Part shown: positions 17,074-25,720 of the stretch, one piece after another
Layout: the number at the start of each line of letters is the position of its first letter
How positions within the stretch are numbered: position 1 is the stretch's first letter
Assembly (NCBI GenBank): GCA_029251375.1
Contig: JAQXDL010000045.1
Span: forward strand, 1 to 64,000
Reading direction: 5' to 3'
Source of the DNA: Pseudomonadales bacterium
GTDB taxonomy: Bacteria; Pseudomonadota; Gammaproteobacteria; Pseudomonadales; Azotimanducaceae
Length of the DNA stretch: 64,000 nucleotides
Position numbers and translations under genes: made by a program
Notes under the pieces: model-generated
What the model saw: the letters and a program-made list of their open reading frames with translations, nothing else
What the model was told of the DNA's origin: nothing
Databases searched by the model: none

Positions 17074-17670
17074 TTGAGCAATCTTGATCATCTGTTTCAA
17101 CGCAATCTTGAGTGGGCAACTGCTATCAAGGAGCGCGACCCGGAATTCTTCACAAACTTGTCGAAACAACAGGCACCGGATTATATGTGGATAGGCTGTT
17201 CAGACAGTCGTGTACCTGCAAATCAAATTGTGAACCTGCCACCCGGTGAAGTGTTCGTTCACAGAAATATTGCTAACGTCGTGGTGCATACGGATTTAAA
17301 TTGTCTGTCAGTACTCCAGTTTGCTGTCGATGTTTTGAATGTTAAGCATGTTGTCATATGCGGTCATTACGGCTGTGGTGGCATCGAGGCGTCCATGACA
17401 GATCATGAACATGGTCTTGTGGATAACTGGTTGCGTCACGTAAAAGATGTTTATCGCTTTAACGAAGACAAATTCGAAGGACTCGACCATCATCAAAAAC
17501 ATAATTTGTTGGTTGAGCTTAATGTTAAAGAGCAAGTGAGAAATATTTCGAATACCACGATCGTAAAGAATGCGTGGAAAGCGGGTAAAGAACTGTCGAT
17601 TCACGGTTGGGTTTACAATATTGAGAATGGTATCTTGAAAGATTTAGACTCAGTCGTTTCGAGTGCTTAA
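17074..17670 (+). CDS. can: Beta-class carbonic anhydrase
   Basis: The 198-residue protein interconverts CO2 and bicarbonate. All zinc ligands and the catalytic dyad are visible: C42 and D44-R46 in IGCSDSRVP, H98 and C101 in CGHYGCGG. The surrounding VFVHRNIANVV segment matches E. coli Can. The start is TTG with GGAGAT about 9 nt upstream. Length is slightly below the E. coli enzyme (220), mainly from a short C-terminus. It is probably cytoplasmic and supplies bicarbonate to carboxylases. Confidence 0.95.
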   Translation: MSNLDHLFQRNLEWATAIKERDPEFFTNLSKQQAPDYMWIGCSDSRVPANQIVNLPPGEVFVHRNIANVVVHTDLNCLSVLQFAVDVLNVKHVVICGHYGCGGIEASMTDHEHGLVDNWLRHVKDVYRFNEDKFEGLDHHQKHNLLVELNVKEQVRNISNTTIVKNAWKAGKELSIHGWVYNIENGILKDLDSVVSSA

Positions 17671-17751
17671 CGCCAAATGGTCAGCATATTCGTTTTGCGG
17701 CTGAATTATGCCCAAACAAACTAGTACAAACCCTGCTGTTGGAGAATAAAA

Positions 17752-18165
17752 ATGAAAATTATCAAGGTACTGTCGGTTATCGCGCTGGTTTATGTCGGCA
17801 TTGTCGTCGCCTTTGAATCATTGCTGGGTTATTTTCAACCGGCTGATCAAAACACATTAGTTATTACAACTTACGATAACGAAGGCAATGGTAAAGATAG
17901 GGTGTTAGCTCGCTTAGAAAGCCAAGGTCAATTGTATGTTGCAGCAAACCACTGGCCTCGCGCCTGGTATAACAAAACAATGGCTCACCCTATGGTACAG
18001 ATTGACCTCGGTGACGGTAAAATTGATTACCTTGCTGTGCCCGTGGATGAGGTTGAGCACAATCAAGTTGATGCAGACAACGCGTTGCCGTTGGCTTTTC
18101 GCATCTTGACCGGTTTCCCGCCGCGATATTTCTATCGTCTTGAATTGACTACTAACGGCTCTTGA
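17752..18165 (+). CDS. Membrane-anchored split-barrel protein, DUF385/F420-reductase-like
   Basis: One N-terminal membrane helix (about 4-26) precedes a domain of the nitroreductase/F420H2-dependent quinone reductase type: LVITTYDNEGNGKDRVLARL, then LYVAANHWPRAWYNKTMAHP (about 63-82) and DGKIDYLAVPVD. The N-x-x-x-x-x-W-Y-x-N-x-x-A-x-P block is characteristic. GGAG lies 9 nt before the ATG. Many such proteins in organisms without F420 use other flavins or none; the cofactor cannot be settled here. Confidence 0.72.
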   Translation: MKIIKVLSVIALVYVGIVVAFESLLGYFQPADQNTLVITTYDNEGNGKDRVLARLESQGQLYVAANHWPRAWYNKTMAHPMVQIDLGDGKIDYLAVPVDEVEHNQVDADNALPLAFRILTGFPPRYFYRLELTTNGS

Positions 18166-18206
18166 TTCGAATTGGTAAGACTGTTTATTAGCGACGTAGG
18201 TAAACC

Positions 18207-18683
18207 ATGACGCCGGCGATCGATCTTGTCAGGCGTCATTTAGTTGCCCACATAATCCACGAGTACCAGCACGATCCTTCATCTAGCGCCTACGGGCGGG
18301 AGGCGATAGAAAAGCTTGCCGTCTGCCAACATCGGGTTTTTAAAACATTGGTTGTAGACCTAGGTAAGCGGCGTTTAGCCGTTGCGATCATACCTGCGCT
18401 GAGCAAGCTGTCGTTAAAGCAAACGGCGAAGCATTTTGCGAGTAAGAAAGTCATTATGGCGAACGCTTCTGACGTGCAACGTTCTACAGGTTATGTTCTT
18501 GGTGGCGTGAGTCCGCTGGGTCAGAAACGATTATTGCCAACCTTGCTTGATCAATCTGCGGCCCAGTTTGACACGATCTATGTTAGTGCGGGTCGGCGCG
18601 GGTTAGAAATCGAGTTGAGTTCGAATGATTTAGTGTTGTTGTCGCAAGGCAAGCTCGCTGATATCGCTGAGACACACAGCTAG
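18207..18683 (+). CDS. ybaK: YbaK/EbsC-type aminoacyl-tRNA deacylase
   Basis: The protein has 158 residues, close to E. coli YbaK (159). Lys46 in VFKTL corresponds to the conserved catalytic Lys, and STGYVLGGVSPLGQK (93-107) is the diagnostic Gly-rich loop. These enzymes hydrolyse Cys-tRNA(Pro), clearing misacylated tRNA in trans. The AGGT just before ATG 18207 is a modest ribosome-binding site. It lies 104 nt upstream of the TPMT gene on the same strand. Confidence 0.92.
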   Translation: MTPAIDLVRRHLVAHIIHEYQHDPSSSAYGREAIEKLAVCQHRVFKTLVVDLGKRRLAVAIIPALSKLSLKQTAKHFASKKVIMANASDVQRSTGYVLGGVSPLGQKRLLPTLLDQSAAQFDTIYVSAGRRGLEIELSSNDLVLLSQGKLADIAETHS

Positions 18684-18788
18684 CCCTTTTATTTGCTGTT
18701 GATCGATCTGTTTCCGGTTCGCTCGGTGTTGATCGTCAGTGCGTTGGGTGGGAATATGATAAGTAAATGTATGCATCAAGAGACCTAA

Positions 18789-19430
18789 ATGATGGATAAA
18801 GCATTCTGGTACGAAAAGTGGGAAAAGAAACAAATTCAGTTCCATTTGGATAAGGCTAACGCGATGTTAGTTAAACACTTCGCCGAGCTTTCACTCGAAC
18901 CCGGATCGAGAGTATTAGTGCCGCTTTGTGGTAAGAGTTTAGATATACATTGGTTGTTAGCACAGGGTTACAAAGTCGTTGGGATTGAACTTAGTGAATT
19001 GGCAATTGAAGAGCTTTTTGCTGAATTAACAATCAAGCCAGCAAAAACTGATGAGGATTCCACACTACGATTTCAATCTAAAGATATTGACATACTTGTC
19101 GGTGATTTCTTTGAAGTAACGAAGGAGATGGTGGGTAAGGTTGATTGTATTTACGATCGCGCTTCACTGATTGCGCTGCCGCAAGATATGCGCAAACGTT
19201 ATGTCGATCACTTGATGAAGATAACTTATCAAGTACCTCAACTTATGATCAGTCTCGAATATGATCAGGTGGTGATGCCAGGACCTCCATTTCGCGTTGA
19301 TAGTCAGGAGGTGAGGCATCATTACAATGACGCCTATGAGGTTCGACTTCTTCAAACCTATGATATTCCGGGTGGCATTAAAGGGGTCTGTCCTGGGCAA
19401 GAGAAAACATGGTTGCTGAGCCCAAAATAG
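18789..19430 (+). CDS. tpm: Thiopurine S-methyltransferase (bacterial TPMT)
   Basis: The 213-residue SAM-dependent enzyme matches bacterial TPMT throughout: FWYEKWEKKQIQFHL (6-20), motif I LVPLCGKSLDIHWL (43-56), VVGIELSELAIEEL (63-76), and the late segment GPPFRVDSQEVRHHY. Well-studied homologues in Pseudomonas methylate thiopurines and also selenium and tellurium compounds to volatile products. In this window that is of interest beside a selenocysteine-containing enzyme, but the link is only contextual. Length is normal for bacterial members (about 215). Confidence 0.93.
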   Translation: MMDKAFWYEKWEKKQIQFHLDKANAMLVKHFAELSLEPGSRVLVPLCGKSLDIHWLLAQGYKVVGIELSELAIEELFAELTIKPAKTDEDSTLRFQSKDIDILVGDFFEVTKEMVGKVDCIYDRASLIALPQDMRKRYVDHLMKITYQVPQLMISLEYDQVVMPGPPFRVDSQEVRHHYNDAYEVRLLQTYDIPGGIKGVCPGQEKTWLLSPK

Positions 19431-19591
19431 TAGAATTTACGCCAACACCAATGGTTGAATAGATTCGACGTGGCTATCGTCAGCTATCGATTGAAAGTCG
19501 CTAGTTGTAGCCGTTCGATAAGATTTGTTAGTTTAGGAAACGTTAAACACGTCTAACGCACAATTATTCGATAATTTTATTGAGGCAATGC

Positions 19592-20197
19592 ATGACGATA
19601 ATTTGGTTAGCTGTATTCAGTATGACACTTGTTTGGTCTGGTATTGACCCTAAGGATCAATTCACCTGGTTGCTTGAGGTCGCTCCTGCGCTGATCGGGT
19701 TAGCTCTGCTTGTCTGGACTCGCAAGAAGTTCCCCCTGACGCCATTGCTTTATATACTGATTTTGATCCACTGTCTTATTCTAATGGTAGGAGGGCACTA
19801 CACGTATGCAGAAGTCCCTCTGTTTGATTGGTTGAAGGAGCCCTTAGGTTGGGATCGTAATAATTACGACAAGGTGGGGCACTTTGCGCAGGGCTTTGTA
19901 CCCGCGATTATTGCGAGAGAAATACTCATTAGATTAAATGTGGTTGCGGTTGGCGCCTGGCTGAACTTATATATCCTGAGTGTTTGTCTCGCTTTTAGTG
20001 CTTTTTATGAGCTCATTGAGTGGTGGGTTGCATTAGCAAGCGGTGAAGATGCCGAAGCATTTTTGGGTACGCAGGGTTATATGTGGGACACGCAATCTGA
20101 TATGTTTTTAGCACTGATTGGCACTACCAGTGCAATCGTTCTGCTTAGTCACTTACATGATAGAGCACTGCATAAGTTGCTACAGGAGTCTCGTTAA
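19592..20197 (+). CDS. YjdF-family (DUF2238) membrane protein
   Basis: The ATG at 19592 is preferred over TTG 19580 because GAGG at 19582-19585 then sits 6 nt upstream. The 201-residue protein has about five or six membrane helices and the family block WDRNNYDKVGHFAQGFVPAI (about 92-111), followed by FYELIEWW (about 150) and MWDTQSDM (about 176). These conserved D, H, E and Q residues in membrane helices suggest a buried active or metal site, but the family is functionally uncharacterised. E. coli YjdF is the best-known member. Confidence 0.85.
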   Translation: MTIIWLAVFSMTLVWSGIDPKDQFTWLLEVAPALIGLALLVWTRKKFPLTPLLYILILIHCLILMVGGHYTYAEVPLFDWLKEPLGWDRNNYDKVGHFAQGFVPAIIAREILIRLNVVAVGAWLNLYILSVCLAFSAFYELIEWWVALASGEDAEAFLGTQGYMWDTQSDMFLALIGTTSAIVLLSHLHDRALHKLLQESR

Positions 20198-20329
20198 GAC
20201 TCTTGTTTAGATACGGACGCCGATTTATTTGTTTGATTCGGGTCTGTTAAAGACGCTTTGAACGGACCCTTACCACTTTTTATTAGGTGGCAAAGAGGGG
20301 CATTAAGATGGTGTAAAAGAGATGACAGG

Positions 20330-21478
20330 TCAAAATTCTGCGTAGGTATCGCCGCTGCAGTCTTTACAGGTTAGGTTTGATACATCTTTGAATTTGGCAA
20401 GATCATTGACCCAGTCGCGAATCGACACGCCGCCAGCGCCATAACGATAAAACTCCGGTCGTAACAATACCGTATGAGATTCACCTCCGGCGATAAAACT
20501 TCTGAAATTCGGTGCGGCCTTTAGGATATCTGCATGATTGGCCTCGAGGGAGTCAATCAGTTGAACAATTGCTACACCTCCCATCGAAAGAAAACGTTTT
20601 TGGACAGCGTCTTCAGCAGCATCGTATTCTGCGAATAAGATCCGAGGGTGTTTTTGTGCCGCAGCAATATATAAAGATTCGTAATTGAAGCTTTCAGCTT
20701 TTAGTTTGTTGAAGCCATTTTCGTTATTGATAAACGTAAAGGTTCCCCATTGTTCGTCAGGGCGCGTTGTACTATTTATTTGTCTATAGCCGCCAGCGCC
20801 ATCCCCTAGCTGGGCAACCCTAGCGTCAGGATAGTGGTCCGCGACTAACGCGGCATAAAAAGGTGACGGTATCGCGCCTGCTGAGGAGCCGGTGATAAAG
20901 ATGTCTTCCGGTGATGGCACGTTTTGATAAGTCCAATCTAATATAGCTTGCATATTAGTTCGGCCTTGATGGTGAATAGTGAGCGGCCGCTGTCCTTCTT
21001 TTGCGGGCGCATAGACAGTATCACTTTGACCTATATGTACATCGCCGGTGCAATATGGTGCCATGACAATTGTATAATCGATGAATGGGTTTGCTTCATT
21101 ATTAAAGTCGAAGATACCGTGCTGCGAAGGTTTGAATTCATCGCTGATGTTTCGTGTGTAGCTGGGTTTCATCGCGGGATCACAGGAAGCACGGGTCCAA
21201 CATGCACCACCGCCTTGCATGTAAACCATCAACTTGTTGGAAGCTCCCGGGCGAACGAAGAACTTATAGGGTGAGCCATCCGAACAGGTGGTCTCACCGG
21301 CGGGTGTAAATTCATTCCAGCCTTCTTGTAAGTCTTTAACAAGGCTAGCGTCGATGCCGTTGGGACTTTGCTGATTGGACGGTAGATTGGAAGGTAGATT
21401 CGACGCTTGATTGAATGAATTGCAGGCAGTCAGAGCGAGAGTAAGAACGAGCATGGCGCCTATTGAGGATGTTTTCAT
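20330..21478 (-). CDS. Pectin acetylesterase-like lipoprotein hydrolase
   Basis: The 382-residue protein starts with a lipoprotein signal (lipobox L-T-A-C, C19) and a linker containing a duplicated NLPS unit. The catalytic domain is of the pectinacetylesterase type: YMQGGGACW (about 86-94) forms the oxyanion region, FITGSSAGAIPSPF (nucleophile S199) and GGESHTVL near the C-terminus (His). It is probably exported and tethered to a membrane. The natural ester is unknown, since PAE-family proteins act on various acetylated or acylated substrates. Confidence 0.85.
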   Translation of the reverse strand: MKTSSIGAMLVLTLALTACNSFNQASNLPSNLPSNQQSPNGIDASLVKDLQEGWNEFTPAGETTCSDGSPYKFFVRPGASNKLMVYMQGGGACWTRASCDPAMKPSYTRNISDEFKPSQHGIFDFNNEANPFIDYTIVMAPYCTGDVHIGQSDTVYAPAKEGQRPLTIHHQGRTNMQAILDWTYQNVPSPEDIFITGSSAGAIPSPFYAALVADHYPDARVAQLGDGAGGYRQINSTTRPDEQWGTFTFINNENGFNKLKAESFNYESLYIAAAQKHPRILFAEYDAAEDAVQKRFLSMGGVAIVQLIDSLEANHADILKAAPNFRSFIAGGESHTVLLRPEFYRYGAGGVSIRDWVNDLAKFKDVSNLTCKDCSGDTYAEF

Positions 21479-21656
21479 GACATGAGCCTAGACAGTCGAG
21501 AGTAGTGAATAATAATGTAACTTGGACCGTTTGAGCAAAATAAACCCGTCCCGCGATAGTTGCCCTGAGACAGTTCTAAGTCTGGCAAAAATCTTCTGAT
21601 AGATATAGCCTAACGGCTGCATAAATGGTGGATTTAGCGTTTTTAAGGAGTTCTAA

Positions 21657-22574
21657 ATGGCAAAGAAAATATTACTGATGGTGTGTTTGCTGGCGAGCAA
21701 TGTAGCGTTTGCAGAATACTCTCGTACTTATATGGATGCTCAAACAGCCTCAATGAGTGATTCGCAGGGTGTGAACATAGCATATAAAACGTTGGGAGAC
21801 GCCGACTCTGAAGTGGTGGTCCTCATTATGGGGCTTGGCGCGTCCCACAGTCTATGGGGCGATACGTTCGTAAAGGGTGTTGAGTCTGCGGGTTATCGTG
21901 TTGTACTTATTGATAATCGTGACACAGGCGCGTCAACGCGTTTTGATGAATGGGGCGAACCGACACTTTGGTGGGAATTGCTTAAAAATCAACTAGGTTT
22001 TAGCGTCACAGCGCCATACTTATTAAATGATATGGCAGCTGACGTTGTATCTGTTATGGATTCATTAGAAATAGACCGCGCGCATATTGTGGGTGCGTCA
22101 ATGGGCGGCATGATCGCACAAATAGTTGCAGCCGATTACCCGCAACGCACACAGAGTTTAATATCCATCATGTCAACGACAGGTGCTCCCCATTTACCAC
22201 CACCAAGCTCCGACTCGTCTAGCTCTTTGATGGAACTTGCTTCGAATGATAATGATGAGAACAGTTCTTTAGCCGCGGAGATGAAAAAAAGAGGCTTCTA
22301 TCCTGAAGCTGTGCCAAGACAGCTAATGGCAATCATAAAAACCGGTGATCGCACTGAGCGTGTTAAGACAATCGAGGCACCAACACTGGTTTTACATGGC
22401 GCGAATGATACGTTGATACCTCCGGCACATGGTCAACACACAACGGATACGATCGCGGAATCGAAGCTTGTTGTATTTGAGGGCATGGGACACGATATGC
22501 CGGAGGCGGTGATGCCTGCGATACTTGCTGAGATGACGGCGCATATGGCGCTTTGGCCTGTAGCGGGTGACTAA
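21657..22574 (+). CDS. Exported alpha/beta hydrolase
   Basis: The 305-residue protein has a signal peptide (MAKKILLMVCLLASNVAFA) and an alpha/beta-hydrolase fold: VVLIMGLGASHSLWG with the oxyanion loop, LIDNRDTGAST, nucleophile S148 in GASMGG, an Asp after TLVLHGANDTL, and His in FEGMGHDMPEA (about 287). The arrangement resembles periplasmic esterases and epoxide-hydrolase-like proteins. AAGGAG lies about 7 nt before the ATG. It is divergent from the PAE-like gene; a shared envelope or ester-degrading role is only a guess. Confidence 0.88.
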   Translation: MAKKILLMVCLLASNVAFAEYSRTYMDAQTASMSDSQGVNIAYKTLGDADSEVVVLIMGLGASHSLWGDTFVKGVESAGYRVVLIDNRDTGASTRFDEWGEPTLWWELLKNQLGFSVTAPYLLNDMAADVVSVMDSLEIDRAHIVGASMGGMIAQIVAADYPQRTQSLISIMSTTGAPHLPPPSSDSSSSLMELASNDNDENSSLAAEMKKRGFYPEAVPRQLMAIIKTGDRTERVKTIEAPTLVLHGANDTLIPPAHGQHTTDTIAESKLVVFEGMGHDMPEAVMPAILAEMTAHMALWPVAGD

Positions 22575-22671
22575 CGCTCTTTCGCAGTACTTTGATTTGG
22601 GGTCAAGAATTTGCAGCTGGAGCGCTGCGTTTACCGTCAAGCTAGGTCTATTGATGAGCATTGAATTTTAA

Positions 22672-22824
22672 ATTTCAGAGGATTATCAAGTAATTCTGAC
22701 GCGAAGCTATGGCCCAGTTGAGAATCTTGAGTTCTCTCTTTACCAACAAGAAACGCTACCCTACATTTTTGATCGGCAAGATTACTTTGATCTTTGCAAA
22801 GACGTAGGGTTTAGCATAATTTGA
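22672..22824 (+). pseudogene. C-terminal gene remnant, possibly methyltransferase
   Basis: Within a 405-nt gap a frame running from an upstream TAA to TGA 22822 encodes 50 residues that read as an authentic protein end: DYQVILTRSYGPVENLEFSL, then PYIFDRQDYFDLCKDVGFSI. The D-Y-F-x-L-C-x-x-x-G-F pattern is common at the C-terminus of class I methyltransferases, but the fragment lacks SAM motifs and any start codon. The rest of the gap holds no supported gene. Confidence 0.4.
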
Positions 22825-22979
22825 AACCTTGAATTTCCGTTGCCGATGTTCCGAAAGGACTTCAGCGATCCGCTGCCAGTTGACAGTTTTTATCAACCTC
22901 TTATCGCTAGCGTGCCTATTTCCGCGGGGGAGATTTAGTAAAAAATACGACCTGTCTATCTGCATAACCGGAGCATTGC

Positions 22980-23435
22980 ATGGCGTTGTTAAACTTTCAT
23001 CAAATCACAGAAAATATTGGCACGTCAGGTCAACCGTCGCAGGACGAGTTAATTGAGGTTGCCGAGTTAGGCGTAACCACCGTGGTTAATCTTGCCATGC
23101 ACGATTCCGAAAATGCCCTAGAAAACGAGGGCAGCTTGGTTACGGCATTAGGCATGTCTTACATTCATTTCCCTATACCGTTTGAGGCGCCTTCGGTGGA
23201 TCAGCTAAGAAAGTTCATTGCGTTAATGGATGCGCTTGAGGGTGAAAAGGTACACGTGCATTGTGCGGTTAATGCTCGAGTGTCTGCGTTTATGTTCAAG
23301 TACCTGACGTTGACCAAAGGTGTTGATGAGACTAAGGCGACCAGTCCTTTGCTGCATAGGTGGAAACAGCAAATGGATGAGACGTGGCAAAGTTTTCTGA
23401 TGATCGATCTCGAAGAACTTAGTCGAACACGTTGA
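22980..23435 (+). CDS. Protein tyrosine phosphatase-like protein with C-x4-R loop
   Basis: The 151-residue protein belongs to the DUF442/beta-lactamase-hydrolase-like phosphatase group: ENIGTSGQPSQDELIEVAEL (11-30), VTTVVNL, and the phosphate-loop region VHVHCAVNARVSAF (91-104). C95 and R100 are separated by four residues rather than the five of classical tyrosine phosphatases. As I recall, an H-C-x-x-N-x-R-V pattern recurs in relatives, so it may be a genuine variant rather than damage. Substrate and activity are unknown. Confidence 0.78.
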   Translation: MALLNFHQITENIGTSGQPSQDELIEVAELGVTTVVNLAMHDSENALENEGSLVTALGMSYIHFPIPFEAPSVDQLRKFIALMDALEGEKVHVHCAVNARVSAFMFKYLTLTKGVDETKATSPLLHRWKQQMDETWQSFLMIDLEELSRTR

Positions 23436-23540
23436 CCTAACAAAGTTTTAAAATATGATGTTGGTATTGCTTGGTCTCACCGCGAAGGAATACGGTTTAC
23501 GAAGGATGCGCCTTAGGGTTAGCCAAGGATCATCACAACT

Positions 23541-23604
23541 ATTCGGCACCACAAACATTCAGCACCACAACCATTCAGCACCACAACCATTCAACACCTC
23601 GATG
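23541..23604 (+). repeat. Three to four tandem 16-nt units
   Basis: The unit ATTCAGCACCACAACC occurs twice exactly (23557-23588), preceded by one copy with two differences and followed by a strongly diverged half copy. A 16-nt unit shifts the reading frame. It sits immediately upstream of the decayed frame at 23589-23882, so an expansion within that former gene may have contributed to its loss. Confidence 0.9.
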
Positions 23605-23882
23605 AATTCAATAGGGTATCGGCCCTAGCGCCCGGAGATATTGGCGAGTTGCCTTTGAACTCACAATTAGTGAACGCTAGACCTTTGCGCGAGCCGGTGT
23701 GGCTGCAATTCGGCATGATAAAAGCGTAGTTTTCCCAATCTGATTTACGGTCCTGCCGCGTTAGCCTTCGCCATGGTGTTGCTTCTCAGTTTGAGGCGTT
23801 AAAGTACAATCGCTACGTTGTCTGGGCGGTTGGGTTGGTGACAGGCGCTGGTATCAGTTGAGCTATTATGTCGAGCGCATAA
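23589..23882 (+). pseudogene. Decayed membrane-protein gene, family unknown
   Basis: From 23589 one frame reads IQHLDEFNRVSALAPGDIG, ELPLNSQLVNARPLREPVWL and QFGMIKA to TAG 23727. The +1 frame then gives NLIYGPAALAFAMVLLLSLR (23740-23800), and the original frame resumes with KYNRYVVWAVGLVTGAGIS, TGA 23859, AIMSSA, TAA 23880. A soluble segment followed by two hydrophobic helices is coherent, and loss by two compensating indels plus a Trp-to-stop change would explain it. I cannot name the family. Confidence 0.45.
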
Positions 23883-23908
23883 GTCAGGTAGACGGTACGT
23901 GAAGTTTA

Positions 23909-24520
23909 ATGACCGACGTTTGGTCTGCCCATAGTTGGCGAACGTGGGCGGCAAAGACGAAAGAATGGAAATTGACGAGACTATTTATGATCAGTCGAGA
24001 AAATAGAGTAGTGATTACAGGCGGTCCGGGTACGGGAAAAACGTCGTTATTGGAGGCCATAAAGGCACCAGACCGCCACGTCATGGTCGATACTGCTCGA
24101 GAAATTATTCGAGCTCGGCATGCGAAAGGTTTGTCGTCGAGACCTGATCCGGAACAGTTTGGTTGGGATATGTTGAAAGCTGATATCCATAACTATCGGC
24201 TCGTTGATGCGTTAACCGGTACGGCCTTTTTCGATCGATCGATTCTGGATACTTTATGCTATCTAGATGAGCTGTCTGAGCTTGGTGGTGATGTGCGTGA
24301 CAGTTGTTTGGAATCGTACCCTTATCAACGTAAAGTTTTCATTTTGCCGCCTTGGCAAGAGATTTACACGACTGACAATGAGCGTGATCAATCGTTTCAA
24401 GAGTGTCTCGAGGTTGACCGAGCCGTGCGTGCTTGGTACGAAGCTTTAGATTATGAGCTAGTTGAAATACCCAGAGTAGCGATCAATGCACGTGTTCAAT
24501 TTTTGATGGGACAGCTTTGA
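23909..24520 (+). CDS. P-loop ATPase/kinase, AAA_28-type (NadR-like)
   Basis: The protein has Walker A GGPGTGKTS (38-46 from ATG 23909), an Arg-rich helix (TAREIIRARHAKG), a D-R-S motif in AFFDRSILDTLCYL (Walker-B-like), and FILPPWQEIYTTDNERDQSF, a combination typical of AAA_28 proteins related to the kinase domain of NadR. The first 26 residues are not family-like, and ATG 23987 (MISRENRVVITGG) may be the true start. It ends 6 nt from the convergent glycosyltransferase gene. Substrate unknown. Confidence 0.8.
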   Translation: MTDVWSAHSWRTWAAKTKEWKLTRLFMISRENRVVITGGPGTGKTSLLEAIKAPDRHVMVDTAREIIRARHAKGLSSRPDPEQFGWDMLKADIHNYRLVDALTGTAFFDRSILDTLCYLDELSELGGDVRDSCLESYPYQRKVFILPPWQEIYTTDNERDQSFQECLEVDRAVRAWYEALDYELVEIPRVAINARVQFLMGQL

Positions 24521-24526
24521 GTAGCA

Positions 24527-25447
24527 TTAGTATTCTTGCTTGACGATATAAAGAGGTCTGGACTTGGTTTCCAAGTAGATACGGCCAATATATTCGCCCA
24601 ATATGCCCAGTCCAATCAGCTGAATGCCGCCTAAAAACAGCGTTACCGTTAGCAGTGAGGCGTAACCAGGAAGGTCTATTCCGTATATGATTGTTCGCAG
24701 CACAATGAGTGAGCCGTAAACAAAAGCAAGCAGTGAAATGATTGCGCCGATGTAAGACCAAACTCTTAAGGGCAGGGTACTGAATCCAGTGATGCCTTCT
24801 ATGGCCAAATTCCAAAGCCGCCATGTGTTGAAGGTTGTTTTGCCGGCGACACGCGGCTGTCGCTCGTAACTGATCTCCGTGGTTTTAAAACCCACCCAGG
24901 CAAATAGGCCTTTCATGAAACGTTGCTTTTCAGGCAGTTGTTTGATTGCCTCAACAACTTTACGGTCAAGTAATCTGAAATCACCTACATTTTCTGGAAT
25001 AGGTGTGTGGGCAATTTTGTTGTGGAATTTGTAAAACCAATTCGCCGAGGTGCGTTTTGATACGGTGTCCTGGCTTCGGTTGACCCGTCTAGCTAAAACC
25101 ACTTCATAGCCACCTTGCCAAAGTTCTATCATTTGTGGAATGAGTTCAGGCGGGTCCTGTAGGTCGACATCGATAGGGATGACGGCGTCACCTCGAGCAT
25201 GATCCAAGCCGGCGGTGAGGGCGGCTTCCTTGCCGAAATTCCGAGAGAAATCGATTATTTTTATCGTGGGTGTTTTTTTCTGCTCCGCGACGAGTACCGA
25301 AAGCGTGTCATCTGTGCTTCCATCGTTAACGAACAGTAATTCGTATTCTTCATTGATTGAGGCCATGACTTTGCTTATCGCATCGATGAACTTATCAATG
25401 ACTGCAGCTTCGTTAAATACGGGACAGACAATCGAAATCATAATCAT
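24527..25447 (-). CDS. GtrB-like polyprenyl-phosphate glycosyltransferase
   Basis: The 306-residue family 2 glycosyltransferase has ISIVCPVFNEA at the N-terminus, FVNDGSTDDT (39-48), the nucleotide/metal-binding DVDLQDPP (93-100), and two C-terminal membrane helices (about 232-255 and 265-290). This matches bactoprenol glucosyltransferase GtrB and dolichol-phosphate mannosyltransferase-like enzymes, which load a sugar onto undecaprenyl phosphate at the inner membrane. The matching flippase or transferase (GtrA/GtrC) is not adjacent. Confidence 0.9.
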   Translation of the reverse strand: MIMISIVCPVFNEAAVIDKFIDAISKVMASINEEYELLFVNDGSTDDTLSVLVAEQKKTPTIKIIDFSRNFGKEAALTAGLDHARGDAVIPIDVDLQDPPELIPQMIELWQGGYEVVLARRVNRSQDTVSKRTSANWFYKFHNKIAHTPIPENVGDFRLLDRKVVEAIKQLPEKQRFMKGLFAWVGFKTTEISYERQPRVAGKTTFNTWRLWNLAIEGITGFSTLPLRVWSYIGAIISLLAFVYGSLIVLRTIIYGIDLPGYASLLTVTLFLGGIQLIGLGILGEYIGRIYLETKSRPLYIVKQEY

Positions 25448-25720
25448 AGGAAACTAGTGGTTTTCACCATTCTACACGCTGGTTAGATCAAGAACAGGCT
25501 CTATAAATCGCCATAGGGTGGGGATGGTCACTACAAACTAGACTTATTAGTGAGCTTTTGTTGCGAATATTCCGATGACAAGTATCTCCTTTAAGGACTC
25601 GGTACAATCCATGTAGTCGTGTTATCTTGATTGCCGCAACGCAGCGATGCGGGCAGTAGAGCAGGTCACACGAAGTCGATTTGATCAGACAAGAATAAGT
25701 CGCGTAAAGAGGAAATATCT

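Noticed and set aside
23859-23861. TGA in the decayed frame near 23.86 kb as selenocysteine or Trp
   Set aside because: The frame also contains TAG and needs frame changes, so the TGA is better read as decay. TGA ends many intact genes in the window, which excludes UGA=Trp reassignment.
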